Counted from the first letter of the stretch, positions 30,093 through 40,332 are shown. The stretch is DNA of 64,000 nt from Candidatus Fluviicola riflensis (GCA_002243285.1 CP022585.1:1148001-1212000), one strand, 5' to 3'. Numbers and translations: made by a program. The notes: generated from the letters alone by a model not told the origin.

Positions 30093-32572
30093 GCGGGATC
30101 GATATCGTTGATAAGTCGAACAGGTTTGAATCGAGGAACGCTAAAGAATTGATCCGTTAATTCATGAAGGCGTTCCTTTACTTTTTGCTGAGGTGCCGAC
30201 ACTTCAATTTTCAGCATGATTTCTTTTAAATAATAATTCTGAATGCGTTTGATTGCCGGAAATTCAGGACCGATAACGCGTTCGTGAAACACTCCCTTAA
30301 GCAATTTTCCGAAGTGATCGGCGGCTTCGTTGACCAAATTCAGATCTTTGTGTTTAATCGTGAAAATAATGAGTTTGTAGAACGGCGGATAATGAAAATT
30401 TCGTCGTTCCACCAATTCGTTTACCGCAAAATCGTTGTAATTGTGCTCAATGACTTTTTGGATCACCCAATGGTCGGGATTTCCCGTTTGAATGATCACT
30501 TTCCCACGTTTGTTGCGTCTTCCTGCGCGACCTGCAACCTGGCTCATCAACTGAAAAGAACGCTCAAATGCCCGGAAATCGGTTTTGTTCAGTAGTGAAT
30601 CGGCATCGAGGATTCCAACCAATCCGACATGATCAAAATCAAGCCCTTTGGCGACCATTTGCGTGCCTATCAATACGTCTATTTTCCGTTGTTCAAAATC
30701 ATTGATCAATTGTTGGTAGCTGTTTTTGTTGCGGGTCGAATCAAAGTCCATCCGTGCAATTTTCACTTCGGGAAGCAATAATGCCAGATCATCTTCGATT
30801 TTTTCGGTACCGAAACCAAGCATTTTCAGGCGGTTACTGCCACATGCCGGACAGGTTCCGATCGGAGCCGTATGATAACTGCAGTGATGACACTTCAGCA
30901 GGTTTGTTTGTTTATGATAAGTCAGTGTAGTGTCGCAGTTCTTGCAATTGGGATTGTAACCGCACATTTCACAGGCCCAGATTGGTGTGTAACCTCTGCG
31001 GTTCTGGAAAAGAATGATTTGCTCATTGCGTTCGAGCGCAGCGGTCATTTCTTCCAGTAAAAAACGCGAAAAATGTCCCTGAACGGTTTTGTTGATGCGT
31101 TCTTTTTTCATGTCCGCACAACAAATTTCGGGCAATTTAACGGACGAAAAACGCTCGTTCAATTCCACGTAACCGTATTTTTCTTCTCTGACGTTCTGAT
31201 ACGATTCAATGGCCGGAGTGGCCGAGCCCAACACGGTTTTCGCTTTGAACAAACCGGCAAGCACGATGGCGGCATCTCTTCCGTTGTAACGCGGCGAAGG
31301 ATCGTGCTGTTTAAATGAGTTTTCGTGCTCTTCGTCAACAATAACGAGTCCCAATTCCCTGAAAGGAAGGAAAACCGAAGAACGTGCCCCGATTACGATC
31401 CTGAATTGCTGCAGATTATTTTCAAGTACTTTCTGCCAAATCTCAACCCGTTCGTTGGCGTTGAACCGTGAATGATATACACCGATCTGCTGACCGAAAT
31501 AAGCCGCTAAGCGTTGGATCAACTGGGTTGTCAAAGCAATTTCAGGAACAAGATACAAAACTTGTTTCCCCTGATTTAGCGCTTCCTGGATAAGATGTAT
31601 ATAGATTTCAGTTTTTCCGGAACCCGTAATTCCATGAAGTAGAACCGTGTTTTTATGTTCGAATTGTGCGTAAATCTCGTCCAGCGCTTTGGTTTGTGGC
31701 ACCGAAAGCACGGGAAATGAAAATGCCGAAGCATCATTTGCTCCGAGACGTGATATTTCCCGCCGCTCGATGCGCAAAACACCTCTTTTTTCGAGAGTAT
31801 TGATGGCAGAAAGAGAGCAGCCTTTTTCTTCAAGGTCGCGGCGAAGTACCGGAACTGCCATGTTGTTTTCAAAACCTCCTGACTGCAACAGTGTTAAGAT
31901 CACCTGTTCCTGTTTGGCGTTCGATTTTTTTGCACCGATCTCGCCCAGCAGGAAATTGAGTTGTTCTTCGTCGGCATAGCTGTCTTCCAAAACAACAAAC
32001 AAACCGGTTTTGGGAGTGAATTTATCGTTGACTTCTTCTTTTGATAATACGATCTTGCGCTCGATCATCCGTTTGATAATCGGTTGTATGGTTTTGATAC
32101 CCACGATTTCAGAAATTTCTCTCAGATCAAGTGTGTCCTGCACGGTCAACGCTTCTACGATCAGAAATTCACGGTCGTCGAGTGTGGTTGCTTTTTCATC
32201 AAAATCAGGATGAAGAACAATTTTTGTTTCGCTCGCCAGCTTGAAGTTTGCTGGCAAAGCTGCATTCATCACATCGCCGATCGGTGCCATGTAATAGGTC
32301 GAAATCCATTTCCAGAATCGGTATTGAACCGGTGTGATCAACGGGGTGTCATCTAATACATGTTCAATGTATTTTGCCTGGTAAACGGTTGGCACTTCTT
32401 CGTGAATACGCGTAACCAGGGCAGTATACAATTTTCCTTTTCCAAAAGGAACAATCACACGTACAAGAGGTTTCAGCTCATCGTTGAGTTCGAAGGGAAC
32501 ACGGTAGGTGAATTCCTGGCTCAGTGCTATCGGAATGATGACATCAACAAAAAGCGTTTGGCGTTCACTCAT
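30089..32572 (-). CDS. priA: Primosomal protein PriA (replication-restart helicase)
   Basis: An 827-residue superfamily 2 DNA helicase that reloads the replisome at stalled forks. Walker A is [11 protein letters not shown] and Walker B/DEAH-type box [11 protein letters not shown], with PRYNGRDAA after it. Eight zinc-binding cysteines sit in [14 protein letters not shown] and CHHCSY...CPACGS. The C-terminal helicase motifs [11 protein letters not shown] and QVAGRAGR are intact. The N-terminal 3'-DNA-binding domain begins [18 protein letters not shown]. The gene is convergent with rpoD and overlaps it by 4 nt. Confidence 0.96.
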   Translation of the reverse strand: MSERQTLFVDVIIPIALSQEFTYRVPFELNDELKPLVRVIVPFGKGKLYTALVTRIHEEVPTVYQAKYIEHVLDDTPLITPVQYRFWKWISTYYMAPIGDVMNAALPANFKLASETKIVLHPDFDEKATTLDDREFLIVEALTVQDTLDLREISEIVGIKTIQPIIKRMIERKIVLSKEEVNDKFTPKTGLFVVLEDSYADEEQLNFLLGEIGAKKSNAKQEQVILTLLQSGGFENNMAVPVLRRDLEEKGCSLSAINTLEKRGVLRIERREISRLGANDASAFSFPVLSVPQTKALDEIYAQFEHKNTVLLHGITGSGKTEIYIHLIQEALNQGKQVLYLVPEIALTTQLIQRLAAYFGQQIGVYHSRFNANERVEIWQKVLENNLQQFRIVIGARSSVFLPFRELGLVIVDEEHENSFKQHDPSPRYNGRDAAIVLAGLFKAKTVLGSATPAIESYQNVREEKYGYVELNERFSSVKLPEICCADMKKERINKTVQGHFSRFLLEEMTAALERNEQIILFQNRRGYTPIWACEMCGYNPNCKNCDTTLTYHKQTNLLKCHHCSYHTAPIGTCPACGSNRLKMLGFGTEKIEDDLALLLPEVKIARMDFDSTRNKNSYQQLINDFEQRKIDVLIGTQMVAKGLDFDHVGLVGILDADSLLNKTDFRAFERSFQLMSQVAGRAGRRNKRGKVIIQTGNPDHWVIQKVIEHNYNDFAVNELVERRNFHYPPFYKLIIFTIKHKDLNLVNEAADHFGKLLKGVFHERVIGPEFPAIKRIQNYYLKEIMLKIEVSAPQQKVKERLHELTDQFFSVPRFKPVRLINDIDPA

Positions 32573-32636
32573 AGTGTAAAATTAGCATATCCCCACGAAA
32601 TGGACAGACAATACCTACATAAATGGTAAAAAGGAT

Positions 32637-32758
32637 TCCCACGAATTCACGAATTTTTTGCTCAGCTAACGCACTCGCTGACAATTATGGCAGGGATACA
32701 TAATTGTCAAACATAGAGCACGTCCGTTAGGCGTGCCATAATTAGTGAATTCGTGGGA
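32637..32758. repeat. Dispersed palindromic element, copy B
   Basis: The ends are TCCCACGAATTCACGAATT and AATTAGTGAATTCGTGGGA (inverted). The inner words are CTAACGCACTCGC and CGTCCGTTAGGCG, and a further inner pair is GACAATTATG/CATAATTGTC. It is 122 bp long and sits 65 nt upstream of the priA start codon, so unlike copy A it is not at a gene end only. Confidence 0.85.
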
Positions 32759-32768
32759 AAATATAGTG

Positions 32769-32784
32769 TATCGGCGAACCGATA
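32769..32784 (-). other. Small UUCG-capped hairpin
   Basis: On the minus strand TATCGG-TTCG-CCGATA forms a 6-bp stem with the very stable UUCG tetraloop. It lies between copy B and the terminator of the upstream gene. No T-run follows; function unknown. Confidence 0.4.
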
Positions 32785-32815
32785 TTCATGACCATTTTTT
32801 TGTGGGAAACATAAA

Positions 32816-32850
32816 ACAAAAAACCGTCCCGATTCAGTGATCGGAACGGC
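32816..32850 (-). terminator. Terminator of the DUF4249-like lipoprotein gene
   Basis: On the minus strand the stem GCCGTTCCGAT pairs with ATCGGGACGGT (10 or 11 pairs, one wobble or mismatch) around a 6-nt loop, followed by TTTTTTG. Six T also follow on the plus strand. Confidence 0.85.
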
Positions 32851-32871
32851 TTTTTTAAGTGTTTTTTATGA

Positions 32872-33975
32872 TTAGTTACAGATATAACTAACAGCTGCTG
32901 CAATATCCGACGGGTGATCGCTGCAGAACAAATAACTTCCGGTAATCGGACCTGTACATAATTCTTTTGTAGAGTTGTTATCGATTGCACGGTAATAAGG
33001 CAATGCATTTACCCATTCCGGTTTTTCCTGAACAACAGTGCTTCTTGCGGAAAACAATCCGATGGCACGTCTACCGTCACTTGTGGTAATATTTGTAAAC
33101 GTTGGTTTGTTTTGAGCAAGGCCAGACGATGGTTTGTTGAGTAGAATATACTTGTTCAAATCATCGGCTCCACCTGTTGTAATAATCTGAATACGTGAAA
33201 GCTGGCGATCGTCAATTGTAGGATCGTTTGTGCAATTATCGCGAATCAATTCGTAGAATATTTGTCCGTTGGCATAGAATGGAGTGTTACCGGCATTGAT
33301 TTGAGAACCGTTCAATTCACCCAATTTCCAGGTAAATGATTTTTCTGTCGGAACACCGGCACGGTATTCATCGAAAAAGATTTTTATGCGGACATCGAGT
33401 ACTTCGGAAGTTCCACCATTGACGTTAATCGAAGCCGTATTGTAACCGTTTTGCGAAACATTGGACGTTGCAAAGGCAAGGGCAGCATTCTGATTCGGAC
33501 TCACAATGGAAAGATCTTTCACCAGGCTCGTTTCACCATAAACGATAAATTCGCCGTTGTTCACTGTAGCACGCAATTTGTATGTTGCGTTGGTTACCAG
33601 TGGATTAGCGTCGGTTGTGGTGAAGTAATAAACTTTTTGATCGGGATTGTAAAAAACGCCCGGCGCTTTATTTTCAAGAATGGTATCGTCAAGTGTCCAT
33701 GAACGTGTCACTGCACCACCTATTACTTCATCAACTACCACATCAATATTTTGGAAATAGCTGGAATCTGCAATTTGAGCAACTTCCAACGAGTTATTTC
33801 CACCACCGAAAGCGCGTGTAATTTTAATATAGTGAACACTATCTGCCTGATCGAGTAAACCAAATACGATAGCCGTTTCTTTAAAATCACCGTCGTATTC
33901 AATGTCTTCGTTACAAGAAGTCAAACCTAAAGTAAGCAGTCCGACAACCAGCGGAAACAAGCGGAAAATTTTCAT
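32872..33975 (-). CDS. DUF4249-like lipoprotein
   Basis: About 367 residues from ATG 33975 (ATG 33981 is also possible). The frame extends to a TTG at 33993, but that codon lies inside a promoter box. The N-terminus MKIFRLFPLVVGLLTLGLTSC ends in a lipobox, so it is a lipoprotein. The following ETAIVFGLLDQADSVHYIKITRAF-like stretch (YIKITRAFGGG) is characteristic of DUF4249/DUF4270-like Bacteroidota proteins, which are beta-rich and often sit beside TonB-dependent receptors; none is adjacent here. It has no catalytic motif. Function unknown. Confidence 0.8.
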   Translation of the reverse strand: MKIFRLFPLVVGLLTLGLTSCNEDIEYDGDFKETAIVFGLLDQADSVHYIKITRAFGGGNNSLEVAQIADSSYFQNIDVVVDEVIGGAVTRSWTLDDTILENKAPGVFYNPDQKVYYFTTTDANPLVTNATYKLRATVNNGEFIVYGETSLVKDLSIVSPNQNAALAFATSNVSQNGYNTASINVNGGTSEVLDVRIKIFFDEYRAGVPTEKSFTWKLGELNGSQINAGNTPFYANGQIFYELIRDNCTNDPTIDDRQLSRIQIITTGGADDLNKYILLNKPSSGLAQNKPTFTNITTSDGRRAIGLFSARSTVVQEKPEWVNALPYYRAIDNNSTKELCTGPITGSYLFCSDHPSDIAAAVSYICN

Positions 33976-33990
33976 TGTCATAGATTTTGT

Positions 33991-33998
33991 CAAAGATA
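33991..33998 (-). promoter_or_regulatory. Promoter -7 box for the DUF4249-like gene
   Basis: CAAAGATA on the plus strand reads TATCTTTG on the minus strand, a full match to TAnnTTTG. It overlaps the TTG at 33993, so translation must start downstream, at 33981 or 33975. Confidence 0.55.
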
Positions 33999-34060
33999 AC
34001 CATTAATTGTTTGTGAAATCGGTACCCGAAATCAAAGAAAACCACTGTTGAATCAATAGT

Positions 34061-35128
34061 TTAATCTTTTACGCGGTTGAAGCGCATTGCTCTCAGCATC
34101 CAGTTGGGCAGAAAAGCGCCCGGTTTTTTATTGCGCAGGTGAATGTACCAACCTAGTTTTTTCATCACCGGCACCTTGTGTGTTTCAACAAATTCGATCC
34201 ACGTTCCATCAGGATCTTCGATGTAGCTGAAACGTCCGCCGGCTTCGCCCATATCAAAGGTTTTTCCGGAATCTACCGTAAATGGGAAACCTTTAGATTC
34301 ACATTCCGCCTGCAGATCATCCATTCCCTGCACATCAAAGCACAGGTGAATAAAGCCCCAATCGCCCCAGAAACGGTTTTCAAAAATGGAACGCGCATCG
34401 GTTCTTTCAGGTGTTTGGACCAATTCGATTTGCGTTGGTCCAAGTAATTTTGCAAAAGGGCCTTTTCGTAATTCGGGATGCGATAACAAGACTCTGCGAA
34501 CGGTGTTTTCTCCGCCCGGAATTTTAGCAAAAGCAGGTGATACTTCCGTGAAATCATATTCTACGGTTGAATAACCCAGGATGTCGGAATAAAGTGTCAT
34601 TGCTTTCTCGATATTGCTCACACCGATCATTGCTCCGGCTACACCACCTGTTTTCCCGGTAAATTGAGTATCCATGAACCAGCCGCTGCCTTCGACGATA
34701 TCGAATAAATTACCATTCGGATCGCGCAGCAAAAAGTGGAATTGCCCGTTGGGTAATTGCTGCGGTTCGCTCAGCAAATCAGCTCCTTTGGCTTTCAGGA
34801 ATTCGTAGGTAGCCTTTACGTCTTTCGACTTGATGCGACAGGCAAATAAACCGTAATCGCCCAATTGAATGGTAAATGTAGCTTTTTCGGTTGGCCGTGA
34901 AGTAAACTGCCAGATCTCAAAACCACCGCCACCTTCCATCGAAAGGGCCAGGGTAGCTGTTCGCGCATGGATTGTTTCTCCGGTATAACGTGTCATTAAT
35001 GGTGCTTCGGCAGCTTCCTCAAAGATGCGCACATCTACACCAAAATGTTCACGATACCATTTCCAGATCGAAGGTACATTAGGTACTCCGATTCCCATTT
35101 GCTGAATTCCACAGATGATTTTTGACAT
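34061..35128 (-). CDS. VOC-superfamily protein with two glyoxalase-like domains
   Basis: A 355-residue cytoplasmic protein with two vicinal-oxygen-chelate domains. The first (about 5-150) contains IGVPNVPSIWKWYREHFG, FLLRDPNGNLFDIVEG; the second (about 160-320) contains GAMIGVSNIEKAMTLYSDILGY, WGFIHLCFDV and YIEDPDGTWIEFVE. The repeated His/Glu-type ligand positions suggest a metal site. Members include glyoxalases, dioxygenases and epimerases; the exact reaction cannot be told. The last 40 residues (KVPVMKKLGWYIHLRNKKPG) extend beyond the fold. It has its own strong promoter and starts 54 nt after the patatin gene. Confidence 0.8.
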   Translation of the reverse strand: MSKIICGIQQMGIGVPNVPSIWKWYREHFGVDVRIFEEAAEAPLMTRYTGETIHARTATLALSMEGGGGFEIWQFTSRPTEKATFTIQLGDYGLFACRIKSKDVKATYEFLKAKGADLLSEPQQLPNGQFHFLLRDPNGNLFDIVEGSGWFMDTQFTGKTGGVAGAMIGVSNIEKAMTLYSDILGYSTVEYDFTEVSPAFAKIPGGENTVRRVLLSHPELRKGPFAKLLGPTQIELVQTPERTDARSIFENRFWGDWGFIHLCFDVQGMDDLQAECESKGFPFTVDSGKTFDMGEAGGRFSYIEDPDGTWIEFVETHKVPVMKKLGWYIHLRNKKPGAFLPNWMLRAMRFNRVKD

Positions 35129-35151
35129 GCTCCTGAGACTAAATTTGAGGT

Positions 35152-35181
35152 CAAAAATAGGAAATCAGCCGGATTTGTCAA
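35152..35181 (-). promoter_or_regulatory. Promoter of the VOC gene
   Basis: On the minus strand: TTG, 19-nt spacer, TATTTTTG, ending 23 nt before the ATG at 35128. It abuts the stop codon of the preceding gene (35182). Confidence 0.7.
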
Positions 35182-37521
35182 CTATCGCGTTGCACGTTCG
35201 TTGAAGAGCACGTATCCGTAGCTGGCCTGAAAACTGAATGGGATTTTTTGCAGCGGGAAATAATTGAGGGTTAGGCGCAACGGCCCCACACGTGAATGGT
35301 AGATGGCTGAAAGTGAAGCGACCTGTGTTTCACCTTTAAACAATTTGGAGTAACCAAAAGTACCATCATCGTAGACCACCAGCTGCACAAACGGTTGATA
35401 GAGATAACCGTCGAAGCGAATGTCGATGTTTTTCAAAAGCGTAAAAATGACGTTCACACCTGCGCCGATATGTTGCGGAGATCTGTACTCGGGCAGAAAA
35501 TAAGTTTGCATGTCTGGAATCGGCTGAAAGGTATTCATGCTGAGAATACTGGCTGTGTAGTTTTTAAACAGCGATTGGCTGGTAACACTGGCCACTGCGT
35601 GGATTCCGAATTTAAAGTTGGGAAATGCAAACGGAAAGGTTTTGAATTCACCGTTAAAATTGATCCAGTTATGATTTTTCCGGTAATCATACTGATCGGC
35701 AGAAGTAGATCCGGAAACACTGTTCTCGTATCCTTGAACATAGCGAAGACGCAGCATAAACAGCGTTCCTTCGGAAGCAAATTGTTTGCGGTTGAGTGAG
35801 TTTTGCTCCAATGTCCAGCTCAATACATTTCCCTTGAAATGCGTGACATCGGCGGTGTCTTTATTGGTGAAAGCTTCTGTTTGATAATACTTATCTTCCA
35901 GCTGCACATGCCTGAAATCGATCGTGCTTTTGGAATTATTCAGAATTGGCTGGCGAAACTGAATCCCGTAATATTGTTCGTTTTGAACAAGGAATGAGGG
36001 TTTTACATCTTCAAAGAAGGTTGCGAAACTTTTGAAATAATCCCAGCGGTTTAAAACGGCGTAAGCTGAAAACGATAACGGATAATAAGAAGGTAAATGA
36101 ATATCGATTGCTGCTTTCCCTGAACCATAGAATTTACCGAAATACGAATTCACATGCAGGTCTACGGCTGCTTTTCCCAAGTGGAAATAATTAAGCTGCA
36201 CAAAACCGGTATTGACGGCACGTGAGCAGACTAATCCACCGATATCCAATCGGAAATCCTTTGACTTTTTCACATAAAGATCCAACGAATAAGTCGTGTC
36301 GGAATTCATGTTGAGCGTCGGGTAGAGGTATTGAATTTGCGGCGTTGCGTATGTACGGAAATAACGGCGTTCGAATCGTTTCGGGCCAATCGTTTGCATT
36401 TTGGCATTTTTCAGGATCGACTTTCGCACGTAACTTTGATCGATACCGTTTTTGAAGCGTGTATTGACTTCAGAGATCACTAAATCAGGGATTTTTTTCC
36501 GGAAAGCCGCTCTTTTTGCCGTTAATTCTTCTATCGTAACGCGTCTGTCAATGGATAATTTGATCGAATCCATTTTCAAAAGCGTTGCCTGGTAACCGTC
36601 GTCAATGGCTTTTTCAACATCCGTAAAATCAAAGGTTTTTACCGTTGTTTTGGGTTGGATCATCACACTTTCCTCGCAAGGCAATGAAAAGTCGGAATAA
36701 CTCACCAGCATATTGGTAATCTGGCTGATCAGGTCATCTTCGGTTGGCGGTTCCGCATTGTATGACACATTGCTTCCGATGATAAAATCAGGAACAAAAT
36801 TGGAATACATTACATCGGCCGGGAAGTTGTTGTACAAACCACCATCGAAATACAACACGCCGTTTACACGAATTGGGTTGATGAAAAACGGAAACGTCAT
36901 GGAAGCACGAACGGCCTGATTAAGGTGAACGTGGTTGAAAACGGTCGATTTTTTTGCCGCAATATCAGATGCCACACACCGGAACGGAACAAAAAGACTG
37001 TCAAAATCATCACCGATTGCTGCACTTGTCATTCCCAGTAAACGCAGCATTTCAAAATCCATGAGTTCCGACCGCACAAAGTTTGTAGGAAGCGATTTTT
37101 TGAAAATACTGTCTTTCGAAAAGGAAAAACTGAGCATGTCGGAATTTGGATCTGATTCGCGCAGCAGGAATTCCTGGCCAGGTTCCACATCTCCGGAAGT
37201 CATGAGTTGAAACTTCTCGCTCAGAACGAAAGCCTCAATTTCTGCCGGCGTAAAACCACAGGCATACATCGATCCGACAAGCGCTCCGGCTGATGTGCCG
37301 GTTATATAATCAATTGGAATATTGTTTTCTTCGAGTGCTTTCAAAACGCCGATATGTGCGAATCCGGAAGCTCCGCCACCACTGAGTACTAAACCGACAC
37401 GTTGCGCGCTGAGTGACATTGGTGCAATGCTCAGAATTACAATCGTTAGAAGCCGGTTAAATGGTGTCAATTTTTTTTTGTCCAAAAGTACAAAAAATGA
37501 AAGGAACTTGCTGATCGTCAT
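35182..37521 (-). CDS. Patatin-like phospholipase fused to an outer-membrane barrel (PlpD-like)
   Basis: A 779-residue protein with an N-terminal signal region ending SLSAQ (residue 40). The patatin lipase domain (about 41-300) has all catalytic elements: oxyanion GGGASG at 48-53, nucleophile Ser77 in GTSAG, and the Asp dyad in DGGLYNNFP. A POTRA-like stretch follows and then a BamA/Omp85-type beta-barrel of about 380 residues ending in an aromatic-rich strand (SYGYVLF). This domain order is that of type Vd secretion proteins such as PlpD. The predicted role is a secreted or surface phospholipase; in Bacteroidota the lipase may stay attached. Confidence 0.87.
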   Translation of the reverse strand: MTISKFLSFFVLLDKKKLTPFNRLLTIVILSIAPMSLSAQRVGLVLSGGGASGFAHIGVLKALEENNIPIDYITGTSAGALVGSMYACGFTPAEIEAFVLSEKFQLMTSGDVEPGQEFLLRESDPNSDMLSFSFSKDSIFKKSLPTNFVRSELMDFEMLRLLGMTSAAIGDDFDSLFVPFRCVASDIAAKKSTVFNHVHLNQAVRASMTFPFFINPIRVNGVLYFDGGLYNNFPADVMYSNFVPDFIIGSNVSYNAEPPTEDDLISQITNMLVSYSDFSLPCEESVMIQPKTTVKTFDFTDVEKAIDDGYQATLLKMDSIKLSIDRRVTIEELTAKRAAFRKKIPDLVISEVNTRFKNGIDQSYVRKSILKNAKMQTIGPKRFERRYFRTYATPQIQYLYPTLNMNSDTTYSLDLYVKKSKDFRLDIGGLVCSRAVNTGFVQLNYFHLGKAAVDLHVNSYFGKFYGSGKAAIDIHLPSYYPLSFSAYAVLNRWDYFKSFATFFEDVKPSFLVQNEQYYGIQFRQPILNNSKSTIDFRHVQLEDKYYQTEAFTNKDTADVTHFKGNVLSWTLEQNSLNRKQFASEGTLFMLRLRYVQGYENSVSGSTSADQYDYRKNHNWINFNGEFKTFPFAFPNFKFGIHAVASVTSQSLFKNYTASILSMNTFQPIPDMQTYFLPEYRSPQHIGAGVNVIFTLLKNIDIRFDGYLYQPFVQLVVYDDGTFGYSKLFKGETQVASLSAIYHSRVGPLRLTLNYFPLQKIPFSFQASYGYVLFNERATR

Positions 37522-37657
37522 TTATCTCAATAGTGCTTTATTATACGTGAAAACAATTGCTGAAAGTTTCTTTCAGTAAAACGAACATCGAGCTGTTTTC
37601 GTGTGCAAATTCCCGATCATTTATAGATGAGACCTGCCGGGTTCGTGCATTTAACGT

Positions 37658-37665
37658 TACCTTTG
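37658..37665 (+). promoter_or_regulatory. Promoter -7 box for the THUMP methyltransferase gene
   Basis: TACCTTTG matches TAnnTTTG and ends 21 nt before the ATG at 37687. It lies inside the longer open frame from 37627, supporting the shorter start. Confidence 0.6.
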
Positions 37666-37686
37666 CAGCGAATCAGAAGAATCGAA

Positions 37687-38874
37687 ATGAATATAGTTGT
37701 TAAAACCTTTTTCGGGTTAGAAGAAGTATTGCAGGAAGAATTGGCGGAATTGGGATATACTGCGACCGAAAAACTGAACAGGGCTGTACGCCTGAAAGGT
37801 GAATGGAAAGACGTTTATTTTCTGAACCTCCATTTGCGTTGCGCATTGACTGTTTTGGTAGAACTGCATACGTTCCAGATTCGCGAAGAAAAAGATTTGT
37901 ACAAAGAAGCCATGAAAGTGGATTGGACCTCATTGTTTACAGTGAATAAAACGTTTGCGGTGAAGGGCGCTGTTAATTCTACGATCTTCAAACACTCGCA
38001 ATTTCCGTTTTTACTGGTAAAAGATGCCATCGTAGATACATTCCGCGATAAGGAGAATGAACGTCCGGATGTGCACGTGAAAACACCACAAATTGTGATT
38101 GACCTGTACGTTCGCGAAAAAGAAGGTGTATTGTCTTTAAATACAAGCGGATTGCCGTTGTTTCACCGTGGTTACAGACAATCGACAGGAGACGCTCCGT
38201 TGAATGAAGTAGTAGCGGCAGGTTTGATCCGTTTGTCGGGTTGGGACCGGAAATCAAATTTCATCGACCCATTTTGCGGTTCGGGAACGTTATTGATCGA
38301 AGCGGCATTGCTGGCTTCCGGGATTCCTTCTTGCATTGAACGCACACATTATGCATTCAAAAACCTGAAAACGTTTAACACTGAGATGTGGGACGAGATG
38401 TTCAACAACGCCAAACGTTCCATCAAAGAATTGCCATGTACCATCAGTGGCGCGGATATCGACCCGGAAATGGTGCTGAAAGCCCGAAGAAACCTGCGTG
38501 GTTTTTCGTTTGGCCGCTTTATTGAAATCACCGTTGATTCGTTTGAGAATATGCCGATTCCCGAAGGTGGAGGCACGCTGGTTTCGAATCCTCCGTATGG
38601 TGAACGATTGGAAACAGATGTTGAAACGCTCTATAAAGGAATGGGCGATTGGTTCAAACAGTCGTTGCAAGGTTATAATTGCTGGATTATTTCGTCAAGT
38701 GAACATGGGTTTAAATCACTTGGATTGCGTCCTGACCGCCGGATCAAATTGTATAACGGAGATTTGGAATGTTCGTTTAGAAAATATGCGATCTATGACG
38801 GTTCCAAGAAAGGGAAGTACATGCAGAATGGCGAAGAAACTGTAGTAGATTCTGAAGAGGAAACAGAGGACTAA
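37687..38874 (+). CDS. THUMP-domain RNA methyltransferase (RlmL N-domain/YpsC-like)
   Basis: 395 residues from ATG 37687 (MNIVVKTFFGLEEVLQEEL). The upstream extension to 37627 is rejected because it would include the promoter box. The N-terminal THUMP domain (about 45-155) binds structured RNA. The methyltransferase domain has FIDPFCGSGTLLIEAALL (SAM loop) near residue 195 and the catalytic NPPYGERL near 300, as in N2-guanine rRNA methyltransferases (RlmL first half, YpsC). Its tail is acidic (VVDSEEETED). The likely target is 23S rRNA guanine, by family. It stands alone and divergent from the patatin gene. Confidence 0.9.
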   Translation: MNIVVKTFFGLEEVLQEELAELGYTATEKLNRAVRLKGEWKDVYFLNLHLRCALTVLVELHTFQIREEKDLYKEAMKVDWTSLFTVNKTFAVKGAVNSTIFKHSQFPFLLVKDAIVDTFRDKENERPDVHVKTPQIVIDLYVREKEGVLSLNTSGLPLFHRGYRQSTGDAPLNEVVAAGLIRLSGWDRKSNFIDPFCGSGTLLIEAALLASGIPSCIERTHYAFKNLKTFNTEMWDEMFNNAKRSIKELPCTISGADIDPEMVLKARRNLRGFSFGRFIEITVDSFENMPIPEGGGTLVSNPPYGERLETDVETLYKGMGDWFKQSLQGYNCWIISSSEHGFKSLGLRPDRRIKLYNGDLECSFRKYAIYDGSKKGKYMQNGEETVVDSEEETED

Positions 38875-38883
38875 TTGATGTTT

Positions 38884-38971
38884 AATTTTGAATGCTTAAT
38901 GTTGAATTAGGTTTTTGGAAGCTTTCGCTATGAGAATCTAATTAAACATTCAAAATTAAGCATTCAACATT
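38884..38971. repeat. AT-rich inverted repeat between convergent genes
   Basis: The words AATTTTGAATG, AATGCTTAAT and AATGTTGAAT on the left have their complements CATTCAAAATT, ATTAAGCATT and ATTCAACATT on the right. It can fold into a hairpin and may end both transcripts. The same words occur at 17127-17156. Confidence 0.65.
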
Positions 38972-38972
38972 C

Positions 38973-40019
38973 TTATAATACGATAATTCGTTCTGTTACC
39001 AATTCCTTGTTGTTTTCATACGTCAGAAAATAAATTCCTTCCGAAAGATCTGAAAACTGCAAAATCGTTTCTTCTTCCAGCTCATTGATTTGTACTGGTA
39101 ATACTTGCTGACCGAAGAGGTTACGAACAGAAAGTGTTGTTAAATCGATGTGCTTGCCAATTACACTAAATGTTCCTGTAGAAGGATTCGGAACCACTGT
39201 AACTGTTGCGTTGGCTGAAAAATTGATCGATTTTATCTCCGAGTAAGTAATCGTTCCGTCAAAATCGGTTTGTGCCAGGCGGTAATACGAAACTCCATGA
39301 TCGATCGGACTTGAATCAACCAATGTATAGGTGTGTATTTGAGTGCTCGTTCCCGCGCCATCCATCTGGCCAATTGGTTCAAAATCAATTCCATTGGAAC
39401 TTCTTTCGACGATGAAGTAATCACAGTTGATTTCTGAAGCGGTTTCCCAGTTACAAACTACGTAATCTTCGGTTTTTGACACATTAAAACGTAGTAATTC
39501 GACGGGTAAACTGTTCATGCAATTGACGCATCCGGTAGATGATGAGGTGTAAGTAATGATCTCGTCACGGCGATTGGCAACTCCTGAGATGCGAATGGTT
39601 CCAGGACCTGCTAATACATAGCTGTCGGTTATTGTCGCATTGGAACTTCCGGTTAGTAAAGGTTTTGAACCACCCAGGATATCTACTTTTAACCCGTCTG
39701 TTCCGCCATCGGCGCCTGAAGCCGTGCAGCCACTGGCACGATTGGCCATTATAGCGTTTACAGTAACTGTGCAACCGCTAGGCACAGTAATGTTAAACGT
39801 CATGGAAACGTTTCCTGCCGAGCAATTCCCGGCCACCGACGGAGAACAGTTCGGACCACCCAACGACGTGAGATTGCAACCCGAAAGACATCCGCAGCCG
39901 GCACCGGTAACACCGATTGCACCACTAGGGCATTGAGCCTGTAAATTCGCAACGGAAAAGAGTAGAAATAATGGAATTAAAAGAAGCAATGATAATTTGA
40001 GCGAAGCGTTTGTTTTCAT
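38973..40019 (-). CDS. Exported Cys-rich protein with T9SS type A sorting domain
   Basis: A 348-residue protein with a long signal peptide ending LQAQ (residue 29). A Cys-rich N-terminal region (about 30-170; GCGCLSGCNLTS) carries a lectin-like or CUB-like composition, but no family is recognised. A beta-sandwich linker follows that is frequent before T9SS tails: LPVELLRFNVSKTEDYVVCNW...SEINCDYFIVERSSNG (in parts). The type A C-terminal domain comes last (VVPNPSTGTFSV...GIYFLTYENN...ERIIVL). It should be exported by T9SS and attached to or released from the surface. Function unknown. Confidence 0.82.
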   Translation of the reverse strand: MKTNASLKLSLLLLIPLFLLFSVANLQAQCPSGAIGVTGAGCGCLSGCNLTSLGGPNCSPSVAGNCSAGNVSMTFNITVPSGCTVTVNAIMANRASGCTASGADGGTDGLKVDILGGSKPLLTGSSNATITDSYVLAGPGTIRISGVANRRDEIITYTSSSTGCVNCMNSLPVELLRFNVSKTEDYVVCNWETASEINCDYFIVERSSNGIDFEPIGQMDGAGTSTQIHTYTLVDSSPIDHGVSYYRLAQTDFDGTITYSEIKSINFSANATVTVVPNPSTGTFSVIGKHIDLTTLSVRNLFGQQVLPVQINELEEETILQFSDLSEGIYFLTYENNKELVTERIIVL

Positions 40020-40332
40020 AACACATGTTTTTAAACTATTGTTACCGAATAGTTTAACCGGTAAATCAACAGGATAAAATTACGTCTCAAACACTACTAA
40101 CTATTTAGCAAAGGATTAAGCTTTGAGGAAGTTTTTTGCGTTCAAACACCGCGTTTTAGAGCCAAATTAACAAATTTGTAAAATCAGTATGAAGGAGATT
40201 TGAAGTTAACCGGACTACATGGTTTTAGCACTGCCGGCAAGCCGACAAATTATTTTTCCCAAAGATGAAAAATAATGGGCTAACCGATACGAAATTATTA
40301 ATGTATTGTGGGAGTTCTTTTTAAGATAAGGA
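40020..40332. other. Intergenic region with a perfect 10-bp hairpin
   Basis: ATTATTTTTC at 40249-40258 pairs perfectly with GAAAAATAAT at 40267-40276 across 8 nt, and could end the minus-strand transcript of the 40333 gene. The rest is AT-rich and holds the leader of the 38973 gene; no TAnnTTTG box is clear. Confidence 0.5.

Noticed and set aside
34061..35128. 4-hydroxyphenylpyruvate dioxygenase
   Set aside because: It has two VOC domains of similar length, but the typical C-terminal iron-ligand pattern and length of HPPD cannot be recognised.
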